Both the position numbers and the translations under genes were made by a program. From Lentisphaerota bacterium (GTDB lineage: Bacteria; Verrucomicrobiota; Lentisphaeria; Oligosphaerales; Oligosphaeraceae), in the NCBI GenBank assembly GCA_012799755.1, contig JAAZKQ010000806.1:1-5347 (forward strand): 5,347 nucleotides of DNA, written 5' to 3'. Positions 5,082-5,347 of the stretch are shown piece by piece. The notes beneath the pieces were generated by a model. That model did not search any database and was not told the DNA's origin. It saw only the letters and a list, made by a program, of their open reading frames with translations. How positions within the stretch are numbered: position 1 is the stretch's first letter; the number at the start of each line of letters is the position of its first letter.

Positions 5082-5347
5082 ATGTCCTGCTGTTCAACCT
5101 CGTTCATAAAATTTGCTGCTTGGGCGCAGGTTATTTTGGCCGTGTTTCTGGCCGCTGCGGCCATTTATCTCTACCTGCTGAATCGGCAGGCGACCAAATC
5201 GGACGTTTTCAAGTCCTCCTCCGCCCTCCTCAATCATTACGCCGGCGTACTCACAACGCAACGCAAAGTCTACGAGGGCTTCTATGAGGTCTTGCCGCCC
5301 CTGCGGGACAACATCCAGAGCATCGGCGCCTTTTCTGCCGACATTGA
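5082..5347 (+). CDS. Unrecognised membrane-anchored protein, N-terminal part
   Basis: The frame opens at ATG 5082 and stays open to the window edge, giving 88 residues. It begins MSCCSTSFIKFAAW, then has one strongly hydrophobic segment (about residues 11-33, VILAVFLAAAAIYLYLL) that should be a membrane anchor or uncleaved signal. After an arginine/lysine-bearing stretch (NRQATKSDVFK) it continues as a polar, probably helical region including YEGFYEVLPPLRDNIQSI. The two adjacent cysteines at 3-4 precede the hydrophobic segment, so this is not a lipobox. The gene begins 23 bases after cysNC, and AAAAAGG at 5067-5073 lies 8 bases before the ATG as a plausible ribosome binding site. Position and spacing suggest the same operon. 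I do not recognise the family. A longer frame overlapping the end of cysNC here is out of register with this one and lacks protein-like features. Confidence 0.65.
   Translation, partial: MSCCSTSFIKFAAWAQVILAVFLAAAAIYLYLLNRQATKSDVFKSSSALLNHYAGVLTTQRKVYEGFYEVLPPLRDNIQSIGAFSADI

Noticed and set aside
4850..5287. Plus-strand frame overlapping the end of cysNC
   Set aside because: It runs out of register through the conserved APS kinase C-terminus. The frame from 5082 has a ribosome binding site, a membrane segment and stays open to the edge.

Overview
The window has two very different halves. Positions 1 to about 1186 form a repeat-rich stretch with no convincing gene. Positions 1187 to 5347 carry a compact plus-strand operon for sulfate activation: cysQ, cysD, a cysN-cysC fusion, and the start of an unrecognised membrane-anchored protein that runs off the right edge.

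The organism is a bacterium with moderately GC-rich genes, AT-rich intergenic DNA and weak or absent Shine-Dalgarno sequences in front of most genes. Intergenic arrays of a 9-base GTCCATATT-type unit and dispersed repeats around an ACCCCAGGT/ACCTGGGGT hairpin recall what I have seen in Verrucomicrobiota, Kiritimatiellota, Lentisphaerota and Planctomycetota genomes. That placement is an impression from memory, not a proof. The Cys proteins themselves are too conserved to place it.

Layout of the left half. A four-copy 9-base array (1-38) may be the end of a gene lying mostly outside the window. Seven GTCCATNNN units follow (81-143), then a short hairpin (175-197) and an AT-rich stretch. A 119-base element (copy A, 460-578) has an internal 9-base-pair hairpin, and its tail is amplified into 54-base tandem units (561-728). 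Inverted AATATGGAC units come next (782-817), with a further GTCCATACT pair (848-860). A second copy of the 119-base element (copy B, 893-1012) ends 174 bases before cysQ. Arms of the GTCCATATT arrays at 117-140 and 785-808 form a perfect 24-base inverted repeat that brackets copy A. Short reading frames across these repeats look accidental.

Layout of the right half. CysD and the CysN part make adenosine 5'-phosphosulfate (APS) from ATP and sulfate. The CysC part phosphorylates APS to PAPS. CysQ removes the 3'-phosphate of PAP left after PAPS is used. The gene order and the TGATG overlap between cysQ and cysD point to co-transcription. No PAPS reductase or sulfotransferase is visible, so the window does not show whether PAPS feeds cysteine synthesis or sulfation of polymers. 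I see no clearly new biochemical system. The most unexplained material is the repeat cluster and the membrane protein after cysNC.
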